A stretch of DNA of 64,000 nt from assembly GCA_014058105.1 (NCBI GenBank), contig JACGCM010002692.1:62001-126000 (forward strand). The letters are read 5' to 3'. A model generated the notes under the pieces. It searched no databases. It was not told the origin of the DNA and saw only the letters and a list, made by a program, of their open reading frames with translations. This DNA comes from Kingdonia uniflora (taxonomy: Eukaryota; Streptophyta; Magnoliopsida; Ranunculales; Circaeasteraceae). The translations under genes were made by a program, and so were the position numbers. This document shows, one piece after another, positions 1-13,335 of the stretch (the first letter of the stretch is position 1; each line of letters begins with the position of its first letter).

Positions 1-230
1 AAACTCTTAAAAGCGATCCATCCTCTCAAGCGAGTTGCCGGCGGCCAAGCTTCTTAGAATTGCCATCTAACGCAACGGAGAGGCTCGAAATCCGTACCGG
101 TCAAAACATCAAACCGGAAGTATTTTGGTTCATTTGGTAACTATCCTGGCATGTTGTCGGACAAAATGAAACTCTTAAAAATGATCCAACCTCACAATCG
201 TGTTGTCGGCAGTCAAGCTCCTCGGAATTG
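1..230 (+). repeat. Near-identical to 10730-10959 (offset 10729 bp)
   Basis: The A unit and start of the B unit match at about 97%, sharing private variants GCAACGGAGAGGCTCG, AAACCGGAAGTATT and TATCCTGGCATG. Similarity drops sharply after about 230. Confidence 0.85.
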
Positions 231-1414
231 CGATTTAACCCATCGGAGAGGTATGAAATTCGTACCGGTCAAAACTTCTAAACGGGATTATTGTGATTCA
301 TTTGGTAACAATCATTGCATGTTTTGGGTAAAAAAAAAAGTGTTAAAAACGATCCAGCCTCTCAAATAAGTTATCGGCATCCAAGCTTCTCAAAATTGGG
401 ATCTAAAGCATTAGAGAGGTGCAAAATCCGTACCGGTCATTAATTCAAACCAGGACTATTGTGAAGAATTTGGTAACTATCCTAGCATGTTGTCGGTCAT
501 AATGAAACTCTTTAAAATGATCTAACCTCTCAAGCAAGTTGTCGGTAGCCAAGCCTCTCAGAATTGTGATCTGACGCATCGGAGAGGTACGAAATCTGCA
601 CCGGTCAAAACAAGATACCTGGAGTATTGTGATTCAATTGGTTGCAATCCAAGAAAGTTGTTGGTTGATACGAATATCCAGCATCTCAAATGAGTTGTCG
701 CCAGCCATGCATCTCTGAATTGGGATCTAACACATCGGAGAGGTACGAAATCCGTACCGGTCAAAACTTCAAACTCGGAGTATTGTGATTCATTTGGTAA
801 CTATCCAAGAATGTTGTTGATCGAAATGAAACACATAAAAAGGATCCAACCTCTCAAACGAGTTGCCGGTTGCTAAGTTTCTCAACATTGCGATCTAACG
901 CATCGGAGTGGTACGAAACTTGTACCGGTCAAAACATCAAACCGGGAGTATTGTAATTCATTTTTAGTAAGTATCCAAGCATGTTGTCGGTCAAAATGAA
1001 TCTCTTAAAAACGATCCAACCTCTCAAACGAGTTGTCGGATGCCAAGCTTCTCAGAATTGCGATCTAGCGCATCGGAGAGGTTCGAAATCCGTTCTGGTC
1101 AAAACATCAAACCGGGAGTATTGTAATTCATTTGGTAACTATTAAAGCATATTGTGGGTCAAAATGAAACTATTAAAATATATCTAACCTCTGAAACGAG
1201 TTGTCGGTTGGCAAGCTTCACTGAATTGGGATCTAAAGGAACGGAGAGGTACGAAATCCTATCGGTCCAAATTTCAAACCGGGAGTATTGTGATTTATTT
1301 GGCAAGTATCCAAGTAGGTTGTCGGCCGAAACAAAACTCTTATAAATGATCCAACCTCTCAAACGAGTTGTCGGTAGCCAAGCTTCTCAGAATTTAAATC
1401 TAACACATAGGAGA

Positions 1415-1431
1415 GGTACGAAATCCGTACC
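1415..1431. other. Example of the conserved central dyad
   Basis: GGTACGAAATCCGTACC has 6-bp inverted arms (GGTACG / CGTACC) around a 5-base loop. The same site occurs at consensus positions 101-117 of many monomers, perfect where the left arm reads GGTACG and with one mismatch where it reads GGTTCG or GGTATG. The adjoining CCGGT and ACCGG form a second, overlapping inverted pair. Confidence 0.7.
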
Positions 1432-2640
1432 GGTCAAAACTTCAATGCGGGAGTATTGTGATTCGTGTTGAAACAATCCTAGCATGTTGTCGGTCGTAAT
1501 AAAACTCATTAAAATGATCCAACCTCTCAAGCGTGTTGCCGGTAGCCAAGCTTCTCAGAATTGCAATCTAACGCATCGGAGTGGTACGAATTCCGCACCG
1601 GTCAAAACTATATACCGGGAGTATTGTGATTTATTTGGTAACAATCCAAGAAAGTTGTTGGTCGATAGGAAAATCCAACATCTCAAACGAGTTGCCGGTA
1701 GCCAAGCTTCTTAGAATTGCGATCTAACGCATCGGTGAGGTACAAAATCTGTACCGGTCAAAACTTCAAACCGAGAGTATTACGATTTATTTGGTAAGTA
1801 TCAAATCATGTTGTTGGTCGAAACGAAACTCTTAAAATGGATCCAACCTCACAAACGTGTTGCCGGTAGCTTCTCCGAATTACGATTTAACGGATCGGAG
1901 AGGTTCGAAACCCGTTCCGGTTAAAGCATTAAACCGGGAGTATTGTGATTCATTTGGTAACTATCCTAGCATGTTGTCGGTCTAAACGAAACTCATAAAA
2001 ATGATCCAACCTCTAAAATGCGTTGTCGGTGGCAACCTTCATAGAATTAGGAACTAAAGAATCGGAGAGGTACGAAATCCGTACCGGTCAAAATATCAAA
2101 CCGGGAGTATTGTGATATTTTTAGTAAGTATCCAAGCATGTTGTCGGCTGAAATGAAACTCTTAAAAATGATCCAACCTCTCAAACGAATTGCCGGTAGC
2201 CAAGCTTCAAGGAATTTTGATCTAACGCACCAGAGAGGTACGAAATCTGTACCGGTCAAAACTTCAAAGCGGGAGTATTGTGATTCATTTGGTAACTATC
2301 CAAAAATGTTGTCGATCGGAAAGAAACACGTAAAAAGGATCCAACCTCTCATACGAGTTGTCGGTAGCCAAGCATCTCTTAATTGGGATCTAACGCGTCA
2401 GAGAGGTACGAAATCCGTTCCGGTCAAAGATTCAAGCCGGGAGTATTATGATTCATTTGGTAACTATCCAAGAATGTTGTCGATCGAATAGAAGCATGTA
2501 AAAAGGATCTGACATCTAAAACGAGTTGTCGGTTGCCATGCTTCTTACAATTGTGATCTAACGCATCAGAGAGTTACGAAATCCGTACCGGTCATAACTT
2601 CCAACCGGGAGTATTGCGATTCATTTTGAAAGTATCCAAG

Positions 2641-4910
2641 CATATTGTTGGTCGAAATGAAACTCTTAAAATAGATCCAACCTCACAAACGGGTTGCCGG
2701 TAGCTTCTCAGAATTGCGATCTAACGCATCGGAGAGGTTCGAAATCTGTTGCGGTCAAAGCATTTAACCGGTAGTATTGTGATTTATTTGGTAAGTATCC
2801 TGGCATGTTGTCGGTATAAACGAAACTCTTAAAAAGGATCCAACCTCTAAAATGCGTTGTCGGTAGGCAAGTTTCATAGTATTAAAACCTAAAGAATCGG
2901 AGAGGTACGAATTCCGTACCGGTCAAAACTTCTAAACGGGAGTATTGCGATTCATTTGGTACCAATCCTTGCATGTTTTCGGTCAAAAAATAATGTTAAA
3001 AACGATCCAGACTCTCAAACAAGTTGTCGGTATCAAAGCTTATCAGAATTTGGATCTAAAGCATTAGAGAGGTGAAAAATCCTTACCGGTCATTAATTCA
3101 ATCCAAGAGTATTGTGAATAATTTGGTAACTATCCTAGCATGCTGTCGGTCGTAATGAAACTCTTTAAAATGATCCAACCTCTCAAGCGAGTTGCTGGTA
3201 GCCAAGCTTCTCAGATTTGCGATCTAACGTATCGGAGTGGTACGAAATCCGCACCGGTCAAAACAAGATACCGGGAGTATTGTGATTCATTTGGTAGCAA
3301 TTCAAGAAAGTTGTTGGTTGATACAAATATCCAACATCTCAAACGAGTTGTCGCTAGCCATGCATCTCTGAATTGGGATCTAACTCACCGGAGAGGTACG
3401 AAATCCGTACCGGTCAAAACTTCATTGCTGGAGTATTGTGATTCATTTTGAAACAATCCGAGCATGTTGTCGGACGAACTAAAACTCATAAAATTGATCC
3501 AACCTCTCAAGTGAGTTGCTGGTAGCCAAGCTTCTCAGAATTGCGATCTAACGCATTGGAGTGCTACAAAATCTGCACCGGTCAAAACAAGATACCGGGA
3601 GTACTGTGATTCATTTGGTAGTAATCCAAGAAAGTTGTTGGTTGATACGAATATCCAACATCTCAAACGAGTTGTCGCTAGCCATGCATCTCTTAATTGG
3701 GATCTAACTCACCGGAGAGGTACAAAATCCGTACCGGTCCAAACTTCAATGCGGAGTATTGTGATTCATGTTAAAACAATCCTAGCATGTTGTCGGTCGA
3801 AACGAAACTCTTAAAAATGATCCAACCACTCAAACGAGTTGCCGGCAGTCAAGCTTCTCTGAATTGCGATCTAACGCATCGGAGAGGTTCGAAATCCGTA
3901 TCGGTCAAAACTTCAAACCGGGAATATTGTGGTTAATTTTTTAACTATCCTTGCATGTTGTCGGTCGAAACAAAATTCTTTGAAACGGTCCCGCCTCTTA
4001 ATCGAGTTGTCGGCAACCAAGCTTCTCAGAATTGTGATCTAACGCATCGGCGAGGTATGAAATCCGTACCGGTCAAAACTTCTAAATGGGAGTATCGTGA
4101 TTCATTTAGTAACTATCCAAGCATGTTGTCCATCTAAAAAAAACTCTTAAAAATGATCCAACCTCTAAAATGCGTTGTCGGTAGACAAGCTTCAAAGAAT
4201 TAGGACCTAAAGAATCGGAGAGGTACGAAATCCGTACCGGTCAAAATTTCAAACCGGGAGTATTGTGATTTTTTTAGTAAGTATCCAAGCATATTATCGA
4301 CGGAAATGAAACCCTTAAAAATGATCCAACCTCTCAAACGAATTGCCGGTAGCCAAGCTTCAAAAAATTTTGATCTAACGCACCAGAGAGGTAGGAAATT
4401 TGTACCGGTCAAAACTTCAATGCGGGAGCATTGTGATTCATTTGGTAACTATCCAAAAATGTTGTCGATCGGAAAGAAACGCGAAAAAAGGATCTAACCT
4501 CTCAAACGAGTTGTCGGTAGCCATGTATCTCTGAATTGGGATCTAACGCATCGGAGAGGTACGAAATCCGTTCCGGTCAAAACAAGAATGTTGTCGATCG
4601 AATAGAAACACGTAAAAAGGATCCGACATCTCAAACGAGTTGTCAGTTGCCATGCTTCTCACAATTGCGATCTAATGCATCGGGGTAGTTCGAATTCCGC
4701 ACCGTTCAAAACAATATTTCGGGAGTATTGTGATTCATTTGGTAAAAATCCAAACAAGTTGTTGGTCGATACGAAAATTCAACATCTCAAACGAGTTGCC
4801 GGTAGCCAAGCATCTCAAAATTGTGATCTAACGCATCAGAGTGCTACGAAATCCGTACCGGTCATAACTTCTAACCAGGAGTATTTTGATTCATTTTGTA
4901 AGTATCCGAG
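2641..4910 (+). repeat. Higher-order repeat, copy 1 (K, L/B, C, D, E, D, E, A, B, L, M, N, O, P)
   Basis: Fourteen monomers whose order recurs 4.0-4.2 kb downstream at 6648-9122. Both copies carry the same unusual L/B chimera (L-type left half, B-type right half) directly before a C unit with an A-rich tract, which marks them as descendants of one larger unit. The offset is 4007 bp up to the first E. It grows by 168 bp where the second copy has an extra C unit, and by about 40 bp where this copy lost part of its N unit (4458-4586). Confidence 0.8.
4458..4586 (+). repeat. Truncated N monomer (129 bp)
   Basis: The unit goes from CCGGTCAAAA directly to CAAGAATGTTG, losing 39 bp of the GGAGTATT region. 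The copy near 8.64 kb is intact, so the loss happened after the 4-kb unit duplicated. Confidence 0.8.
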
Positions 4911-6647
4911 CATGTTGTTGGTCAAAATGAAACTCTTAAAATGGATCCAACCTCACAAAGGTGTTGCCGGTAGCTTCTCAGAATTGCGATCTAACGCATC
5001 GGAGGGGTTCGAAATCAGTTGCGTTCAAAGCATTAAACCGGGAGTATTGTGATTCATTTGGTAACAATCCTAGCATGTCGTCGGTATAAACGAAACTCTT
5101 AAAAATGATCCAACCTCTAAAATGGGTTGTCGGCACACAAGTTTCAAAGAATATGGACCTAAAGAATCGGAGAGGTGCGAAAAAAAAATGTTAAAAATGA
5201 TCCAGACTCCCAAACAAGTTATCGGTATCAAAGCTTATCAGAATTGGGATCTAAAGCCTTAGAGATGTGCAATATCCTTACCGGTCATTAATTTAAACCA
5301 AGAGTATTGTGAATAATTTGGTAACTATCCTAGCATGCTGTCGGTCGTAATGAAACTCTTTAAAATGATCCAACCTCTCAAGCGAGTTGCTGGTAGCAAA
5401 GCTTCTCAGAATTGCGATCTAACGCATCGGAGTGGTACGAAATCCGCACCGGTCAAAACAAGATACCGGGAGTATTGTGATTCATTTGGTAACAATCCAA
5501 GCAAGTTGTTGGTCGATGCGAAAATCCAACATCTCAAATGAGTTGCCGGTATCCAAGCATCTCAGAATTACGATTTAAAGCATCGGAGAGCTACGAACTC
5601 CGTACTGGTCAAATCTTCAAAATTGGAGTATTGCGATTCATTTGGTAAGTATCCAAGCATATTGTTGGCCAAAATGAAACTCTTAAAATGGATCCAACCT
5701 CACAAAGGTGTTGCCGTCAGCTTCTCAGAATTGCGATCTTGCGCATCGGAGAGATATGAAATCCGTTGCGGTCAAAGCATTAAACCGGGAGTATTGTGTT
5801 TCATTTGGTAACTATCCTAGCATGTTGCTGGTCTAAGCGAAACTCTTAAAAATGATCTAACCTCTAAAATGCGTTGTCGGTAGACAAGCTTCAAAGAATT
5901 AGGACCAAAAGAATCGGAGAGGAACGAAATCCGTACCGGTCAAAATTTCAAACCGGGTGTATTGTGATTTATTTAGTAAATATCCAAGCATTTTGTCGGC
6001 TGAAATGAAACTCTTAAAAATGATCCAACCTCTGAAACGAATTGCCTGTAGCCAAGCTTCAAAGAATTTCGATCTAACGCACCATAGAGGTACGAAATCT
6101 GTACCGGTCAAAACTTCAATGCGGAAGTATTGTGATTCATTTGGTAACTATCCAAAAATGTTGTCGATCAGAAAGAAACACGAAAAAAGGATCCAACCTC
6201 TCAAACGAGTTGTCGGTAGCCATGCATCTCTGAATTGGGATCTAACGCATCGCAGTGGTTCAAAATCCGTTCCGGTCAAAGATTCAAGCCGGGAGTATTA
6301 TGATTCATTTGGTAGCTATCCAAGAATGTCGTCGATCGAATAGAAACACGTAAAAAGGATCCGACATCTCAAACGAGTTGTCGGATGCCATGTTTCTCAC
6401 AATTGCGATCTAACGCATCGGGGTAGTTCGAATTCCGCACCGGTCAAAACAATATTCCGGGAGTATTGTGATTCATTTGGTAAAAATCCATGCAAGTTGT
6501 TGTCAATACAAAAATTCAACATCTCAAATGAGTTGCCGGTAGCCAAGCATCTCAGAATTGTGATCTAACGCATCAGAGAGCTACGAAATCCGTGCCGGTC
6601 ATAACTTCTAACCGGGAGTATTGCGCTTCATTTTGTTAGTATCCAAG
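4911..6647 (+). repeat. Array block between the two 4-kb units (K, L/C, D, P, K, L, M, N, O, P)
   Basis: About 11 monomers linking the two copies of the 4-kb unit. It holds a complete P-K-L-M-N-O run from about 5500 to 6490, which is one turn of the 990-bp six-mer that dominates 14-19 kb. It also holds the deleted L/C pair at 5074-5333. Nothing but satellite is present. Confidence 0.8.
5074..5333 (+). repeat. L/C fused pair, 75-76 bp shorter than its sister copies
   Basis: An L-type left half breaks after GAGAGGTGCGAA and continues at an A-rich tract leading to TGTTAAAAATGATCC of type C. The equivalent pair at 6811-7145 is 335 bp; this one is 260 bp. CGAAA occurs at both edges of the missing segment, consistent with recombination at short homology. 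Confidence 0.8.
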
Positions 6648-9122
6648 TATGTTGTTGGTCAAAATGAAACTATTAAAATGGATCCAACCTCACAAAGGTG
6701 TTGCCGGTAGCTTCTCAAAATTGCGATCTAACGCATCGGAGATGTTCAAAATCCGTTGCGGTCAAAGAATTAAACCGAGAGTATTGTGATTCATTTGGTA
6801 ACAATCCTAGCATGTCGTCGGTATAAACGAAACTCTTAAAAATTATCCAACCTCTAAAATGCGTTGTCGGTAGACAAGTTTCAAAGAATTAGGACCTAAA
6901 GAATCGGAGAGGTGAGAAATTCGTACCGGTCAAAACTTCTAAACGGGAGTATTGTGATTCATTTGGTAACAATCCTTGCATGTTTTCGGTCAAAAAAAAA
7001 TGTTAAAAGCGATCAAGACTCTCAAACAAGTTATCGGTATCAAAGCTTATCAGAATTGGGATCTAAAGCCTTAGAGAGGTGCAAAATCCTTACCGGTCAT
7101 TAATTCAAACCAAGAGTATTGTGAATAATTTGGGAACTATCCTTGCATGCTGTCGGTCGTAATGAAACTCTTTAAAATGTTCCAACCTATCAAGCGAGTT
7201 GGTGGTAGCCAAGCTTCTCAGAATTGCGATCTAACGCATCGGAGTGGTACGAAATCCGCGCCGGTCAAAACAAGATACTGGGACTATTGTGATTCATTTG
7301 GTAGCAATCCAAGAAAGTTGTTGGTTGATACGAATATCCAACATCTCAAACGAGTTGTCGCTAGCCATGCATCTCTGAATTGGGATCTAACGCACCGGAG
7401 AGGTACGAAATCCGTACCGGTCAAAACTTCTAAACGGGAGTATTGTGATTCATTTGGTAACAATCCTTGCATGTTTCGGTCGAAACAAAAGTGTTAAAAA
7501 TGATCCAGCCTATCAAACAAGTTGTCGGTATCCAAGCTTCTCAAAATTGGGACCTAAAGCATCATAAAGGTGCAAATACTGTACCGTTAATTAATTCAAA
7601 CCAGGAGTATTATTAATAATTTGGAAACTATCCTAGCATGTTGTCGGTCGCAATGAAACTCTTTAAAATGATCCAACCTCTCAAGCGAGTTGCTGGTAGC
7701 CAAGCCACTTAGAATTGCGATCTAACGCATCGGAGTGGTAAGAAATCCGCACCGGTCAAAACAAGATACCAGGAGTATTGTGATTCATTTGGTAGCAATC
7801 CAAGGAAGTTGTTGGTTGATACGAATATCCAACATCTCAAACGAGTTGTCGCTATCCATGCATCTCTGAATTGGGATCTAACGCACCGGAGAGGTACGAA
7901 ATCCGTACCGATCAAAACTTCAATGCAGGAGTATTGTGATTCATGTTAAAACAATCCTAGCATGTTGTTCGTCGAAACGAAACTCTTAAAAATGATCCAA
8001 CCTCTCAAACGAGTTGCCGGCAGCCAAGCTTCTCGGAATTGCGATCTAACGCATCGGAGAGGTTCGAAATCCGTATCGGTCAAAACATCAAACCGGGAGC
8101 ATTGTGGTTAATTTTTTAACTATCCTTGCATGTTGTCGGTTGAAACAAAATTCATAAAAATGACCCCGCCTCTTAATCGAGTTGTCGGCAGCCAAGCTTC
8201 TCAGAATTGCGATCAAACGCATCGGGGAGGTATGAAATCCGTACTGGTCAAAACTTCTAAATGGGAGTATTGTGATTCATTTAGCAACTATCCTAGCATG
8301 TTGTCGGTCTAAACAAAACACTTAAAAATGATCCAACCTCAAAAATGCATTGTCTACCGACAAGCTTCAAAGAATAAGGACCTAAAGAATCGGAGAGGCA
8401 CGAAATCCGTACCGGTCAAAATTTCAAGCCAGGAGTATTGTGATTTTTTTAGTAAGTATCCAAGCATGTTGTCGGCTGAAATGAAATTCTTAAAAATGAT
8501 CCAACCTTTGAAACGAATTGCCGGTAGCCAAGCTTCAAAGAATTTCGATCTAACGCACCAGAGAGGTACTAAATCTGTACCATTCAAAACTTCAAAGCGA
8601 GAGTATTGTGATTCATTTGGTAACTATCCAAAAATGATGTCGATCGAAAGATACACGTAAAAAGGATCTAACCTCTCAAACGAGTTGTCGGTAGCCATGC
8701 ATCTCTGAATTGGGATCTAACGCATCGGAGAGGTACGAAATCCGTTCCGGTCAAAGATTCAAGGCGGGAGTATTATAATTCATTTTGTAGCTATCCATGA
8801 ATGTTGCCGATCGAATAGAAACACGTAAAAAGGATCCAACCTCTCAAACGAGTTGTCGGTTGCCAAGCTTCTCACAATTGCGATCTAACGCATCGGAGTA
8901 GTACGAATTCCGCACCGGTCAAAACAATATTCCGAGAGTATTGTGATTCATTTGGTAAAAATCCAAGCAAGTTGTTGGTCGATACGGAAATTCACATCTA
9001 ATACGAGTTGCCGGTAGCCAAGCATCTCAGAATTGTGATCTAACGCATCGGAGAGCTACGAAATCCGTAACAGTCAAAACATCAAACCGGGAGTATTACG
9101 ATTCATTTGGCAAGTATCAAAG
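6648..9122 (+). repeat. Higher-order repeat, copy 2 (K, L/B, C, D, E, C, D, E, A, B, L, M, N, O, P)
   Basis: This is the second copy of the unit at 2641-4910, with one extra monomer: a C unit stands where the first copy goes from E straight to D. The shared L/B chimera near 6.81 kb and the same A-B-L-M-N-O-P tail support common descent. After the last P the array switches to A at 9123 rather than K, so the right boundary of the repeat lies here. Confidence 0.8.
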
Positions 9123-10618
9123 CATGTTGTCGGTCGAAACGATACTCGTGAAAACGATCCATCCTCTCAAGCGAGTTGTCGGCAACCAAGCTTCTAGGAA
9201 TTGCGACCTAACGCATCGGAGAGGTTCGAAATCCGTACCGGTCAAAGCAACAAACCGGGAATATTTTGGTTTATTTGGAAACTATCCTAGCATGTTGTCG
9301 GACGAAACGAAACTCTTAAAAGTGATCCAACCTCACAATCGTGTTGTCGGCAGCCAAGTTTCTCATAATTGCGATCTAACGCATCGGCGAGGTATGAAAT
9401 CCGTACCGGTCAAAACTTCTAAATGGGAGTATTGTGATTCATTTGGTAACAATCCTCGCATGTTTTGGTCGAAATAAAAGTGTTAAAAATAATCCGGCCT
9501 CTCAGACAAGTTGTCGGTATCCAAGCTTCTCAAAATTGGGATCTAAAGCATCATAGAGATACAAATTCTGTACCGTTCATTAATTCAAGCCAGGAGTATT
9601 GTTAATAATTTGGTAACTATCCTAGCATGTTGTCGGTCGTAATGAAACTCTTTAAAATATTCCAACCTCTTAAGCGAGTTGCCGGGAGCAAAGCTTCTCA
9701 GAATTGCGAACTAACGCATCGTAGTGGTACGAAATCCGCACCAGTCAAAACTAGATACCGGAAGTATTGTGATTCAATTGGTAGCAATCCAAAAAATTTG
9801 TTGGTTGAAACGAATATCCAACATCTCTAACGAGTTGTCGCTAGTCATGCATATCTGAATTGGGATCTAACGCATCGGAGAGCTACGAAATCCGTACCGG
9901 TCAAAACAGTAAACCGGGAGTATTACTATTCATTTGGTAAGTATCTAATCAAGCTGTTGGTCGAAACGAAACTCTTAAAATGGATACAACCTCACAAACG
10001 TGTTGCCGGCAGCCAAACTTCTCAGAATTGCGATCTAACGCATCGGAGAGGTTCGAAATCTGTTATGGTCAAAGAATCAAACCGGGAATATTGTAATTCA
10101 TTTGGTAACTATCCTAGCAATTTGTCGGTCTAAATGAAACTCTTAAAAAAGATCCAACCTCTAAAATGCGTTCGGCTGACAAGCTTCAGAGAATTGGGAC
10201 CTAAAGAATCGGAGAGGTACAAAATCTGTACCGGTCAAAATTTCAAACCGGGAGTATTGTTATTTATTTGGTAAGTATCTAAGCATATTATCGGCCGAAA
10301 TGAATCTATTAAAAGTGATCCAACCTCTCAAACGAATTGCCGGTAGCCAAGCTTCTAGGAATTTCGATCTAACACAACAGAGAGGTACAAAATCTGTACC
10401 GGTCAAAACTTCAATGCGGGAGTATTGTGATTCATTTGGTAACAATCCAAGAATGTTGTTGATCGAAAACAAACACGTAAAAACTATCCAACCTCTCAAA
10501 CGAGTTTCGGTAGCCATGCATCTCTGAATTGGGAATTAACACATCGGAGATGTACGAAATCCGTACCGGTCAAAGATTCTAACCGGAAGTATTATGACTC
10601 ATTTGGTAACTATCCAAA

Positions 10619-10710
10619 AATGTTGTCGATCAAAAAGAAACTCTTAAAAAAGATCTAACCTTTCAAACGAATTATCGAGAGTATTGTGATTCATTTTGAA
10701 ACAATCCTAC
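10619..10710 (+). repeat. Truncated monomer (92 bp, 76 bp missing)
   Basis: The left part ends in CGAATTATCG and joins GAGAGTATTGTGATTC, so consensus positions about 59-135 are missing. CCGG is present in the consensus at both break positions, 76 bp apart. Confidence 0.8.
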
Positions 10711-10729
10711 CATGTTGCCGATCGAAACG

Positions 10730-10959
10730 AAACTCTTAAAAGCGATCCATCCTCTCAAGCGAGTTGCCGGCAGCCAAGCTTCTTAGAATTGCGATCTAAC
10801 GCAACGGAGAGGCTCGAAATCCGTACCGGTCAAAACATCAAACCGGAAGTATTATGGTTCATTTGGTAACTATCCTGGCATGTTGTCGGACAAAATGAAA
10901 CTCTTAAAAATGATCCAACCTCACAATCGTGTTGTCGGCAGCCAAGCTTCTCGGAATTG
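10730..10959 (+). repeat. Near-identical to 1-230
   Basis: Partner of the left-edge copy. It directly follows the truncated monomer at 10619-10710. Confidence 0.85.
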
Positions 10960-13038
10960 CGATCTAACGCATCAGAGAGGTATGAAATCCGTACCGGTCA
11001 AAACTTCTAAATGGGAGTATTGTGATTCATTTGGTAACAATCCTTGCATGTTTTCGGTCGAATCAAAAGTGTTAAAAATGATCCAGCCTCTTAAACAATT
11101 TGTCGGTATCCAAGTTTCTCAGAGTTGGGATATAAAGCATCAGAGAGGTGCAAAATCCGTACCGGTTATTAATTCACACCAGGAGTATTGTGAATTATTT
11201 GGTAACTATTCTAACATGTTGTCGGTCATAATGAAACAATTTAAAATGATCGAACCTCTCAAGCGAGTTGACGGTAGCCAAGCTTCTCAGAATTGCGATC
11301 TAATGCATCGGATTGGTACGAATTCCCCACCGGTCAAAAAAATATACCGGGAGTATTGTGATTCAGTTGGTAACAATCCAAGCAACCTGTTGGTCGATCC
11401 GAATATCCAACATCTCAATCGAGTTGCCGGTAGCTAAGCTTCTCAGAAATGCGATCTAACGCATCGGAGAGGTACGAAATCCGTACCGGTCAAAACAACA
11501 AACCGGGAGTATTGTGATTGATTTGGTAAGTATCCAAGCATGTTGTCGGCCAAAATTAAACTCATAAAGAGGATCCAACCTCTCAAACGAGTTAACGACA
11601 GCCAAGCTTCTCACAATTGCGATGTAGCGCATCGAAGAGGTTTGAAATCCGTTCCAGTAAAAACATCAAACCGGGAGTATTGTGATTCATTTGGTAACTA
11701 TTCAAGCACGCTGTCGGTCAATGCGAAACTCTTAAAATTTTTCCAACCTATAAAACGAGTTGTCGGTAGGCAAGCTTCACTGAATTGGAATCTAATGTAT
11801 CGGTGAGGTACGAAATCTGTATCGGTCTAAATTTCAAACTGGGAGTATTGTGATTTATTTGGCAAGCATCCAAGCATGTTGTCGACCGAATCAAAACTAT
11901 TAAAAATGATCCAACCTCTCAAACGAGTTGCCGATAGCTAAGCTTCTCAAAATTTAGATCTAACGCATCGGAGAAGTAAGAAATCCGTACCGGTCAAACA
12001 TTTAATGCGGGCGTATTGTGATTCATTTTGAAACAATCCTAGAATGTTGTCGGTCAAAACGAAACTCTTAAAAATGAACTATCCTCTCAAACGAGTTGCC
12101 AGCAGCCAAGATTCTCAGAATTGAGATCTAACGCATCAGAGAGGTTTAAAATCCGTTCTGGTCAAAACATCTGACCGGGAGTATTGTGGTTCATTTGGTA
12201 ACTATCCTTGCATGTTGTCGGTCGAAATGAAACTCTTAAAAACGATCCAACCCCTTAATCGATTTATCGGCAGCCAAGCTTCTCAGAATTGCAATCTAAC
12301 GCATCGGCGAGGTATGAAATCCGTACCGGTCAAAACTTCAAAATAGGAGTATTTTGATTCATTTGGTAATAATCCTTACATGTTTTCGTTCAAAACAAAA
12401 GTGTTAAAAATGATCCAGCCTCTCAAACAAGTTGTCGGTATCCAAGCTTCTTAGAATTGGGATCTAACGCATCAGAGAGGTGCAAAATCCGTACCGATCT
12501 TTAATTTAAACCTGAAGTATTGTGAATTATTTGGTAACTATCCTAGCATGTTGTCGGTCCTAATGAAACTCTTTAAAATGATCCAATCTTTCAAGCGAGT
12601 TGTCGGCAGCCAAGCTTCTCAGAAATGCGATCTAACGCATCGGAGTGGTACGAAATCCGCACAGGTCAAAACAAGATACCAGGAGTATTGTGATTCATTT
12701 GGTAGAAATCCAAGCAAGTAGTAGGTCGATACAAAAATCCAACATCTCAAACGAGTTGTCGGTAGTTATGCATTTCTGAGTTGGGATCTAACGCATCGGA
12801 GAGGTACGAAATCCGTACCGGTCAAAACTTCAAACCGGGAGTATTGTGATTCATTTGGTAACTATCCAAGAATATTGGCGATCGAAATGAAATACGTAAA
12901 AAGGATCCCACCTCTCAAACGAGTTGTCGGTTGCCAAGCATCTCACAATTGCGATCTAACGCATCGGAGAGGTATGAAATCCGTACTGGTCAAAACATCA
13001 AACCGGGAGTATTGCGATTCATTTGGTAACTATCCTGG

Positions 13039-13335
13039 CATGTTGTCGGCTGAAAGAAGACTTTTAAAAACTATACATCCTCTTAAATGAGTTGTCGGTA
13101 GACAAGCTTCATAAAATTGGTATCTAGAGCATCGGAAAGGTACAAAATCCGTACCGGTCAAAACTTCAAACCGGGATTATTATGATTCATTTGGTCAAAA
13201 CTTCAAACCTTAAAAACGTGTTGCTAGCAACCAAGTTTCTCAGAATTGCGATCTAAAGCATCGGAGAGGTTCGAAATCCGTTCCGGTCAAAGCATTAAAC
13301 CATCAGTATTGTGATTCATTTGGAAACTATCCTTG
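13039..13335 (+). repeat. G/K pair with a 39-bp deletion
   Basis: The G unit ends with CATTTGGTCAAAACTTC followed by CTTAAAAACGTG, losing the usual anchor box and joining a K-like unit. The pair measures 297 bp instead of about 336 bp. Confidence 0.7.

Larger units (their letters stand above)
1..2640 (+). repeat. Array block 1: mixed order A-B-C-D-E-F-H-I-J-D-P-K-L-M-N
   Basis: About 16 monomers in a nearly full cycle of types. A and B lie at the left edge, C with its CATTAATTC variant from about 310, D near 490, the 12-bp-shorter E near 660, F near 815, H, I and J from about 980 to 1485, a second D-like unit, P, K near 1815, L, M and N, then an O/P chimera ending at 2640. The two monomers at the left edge are near-identical to a block at 10.73 kb. 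No gene or other element is present. Confidence 0.8.
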
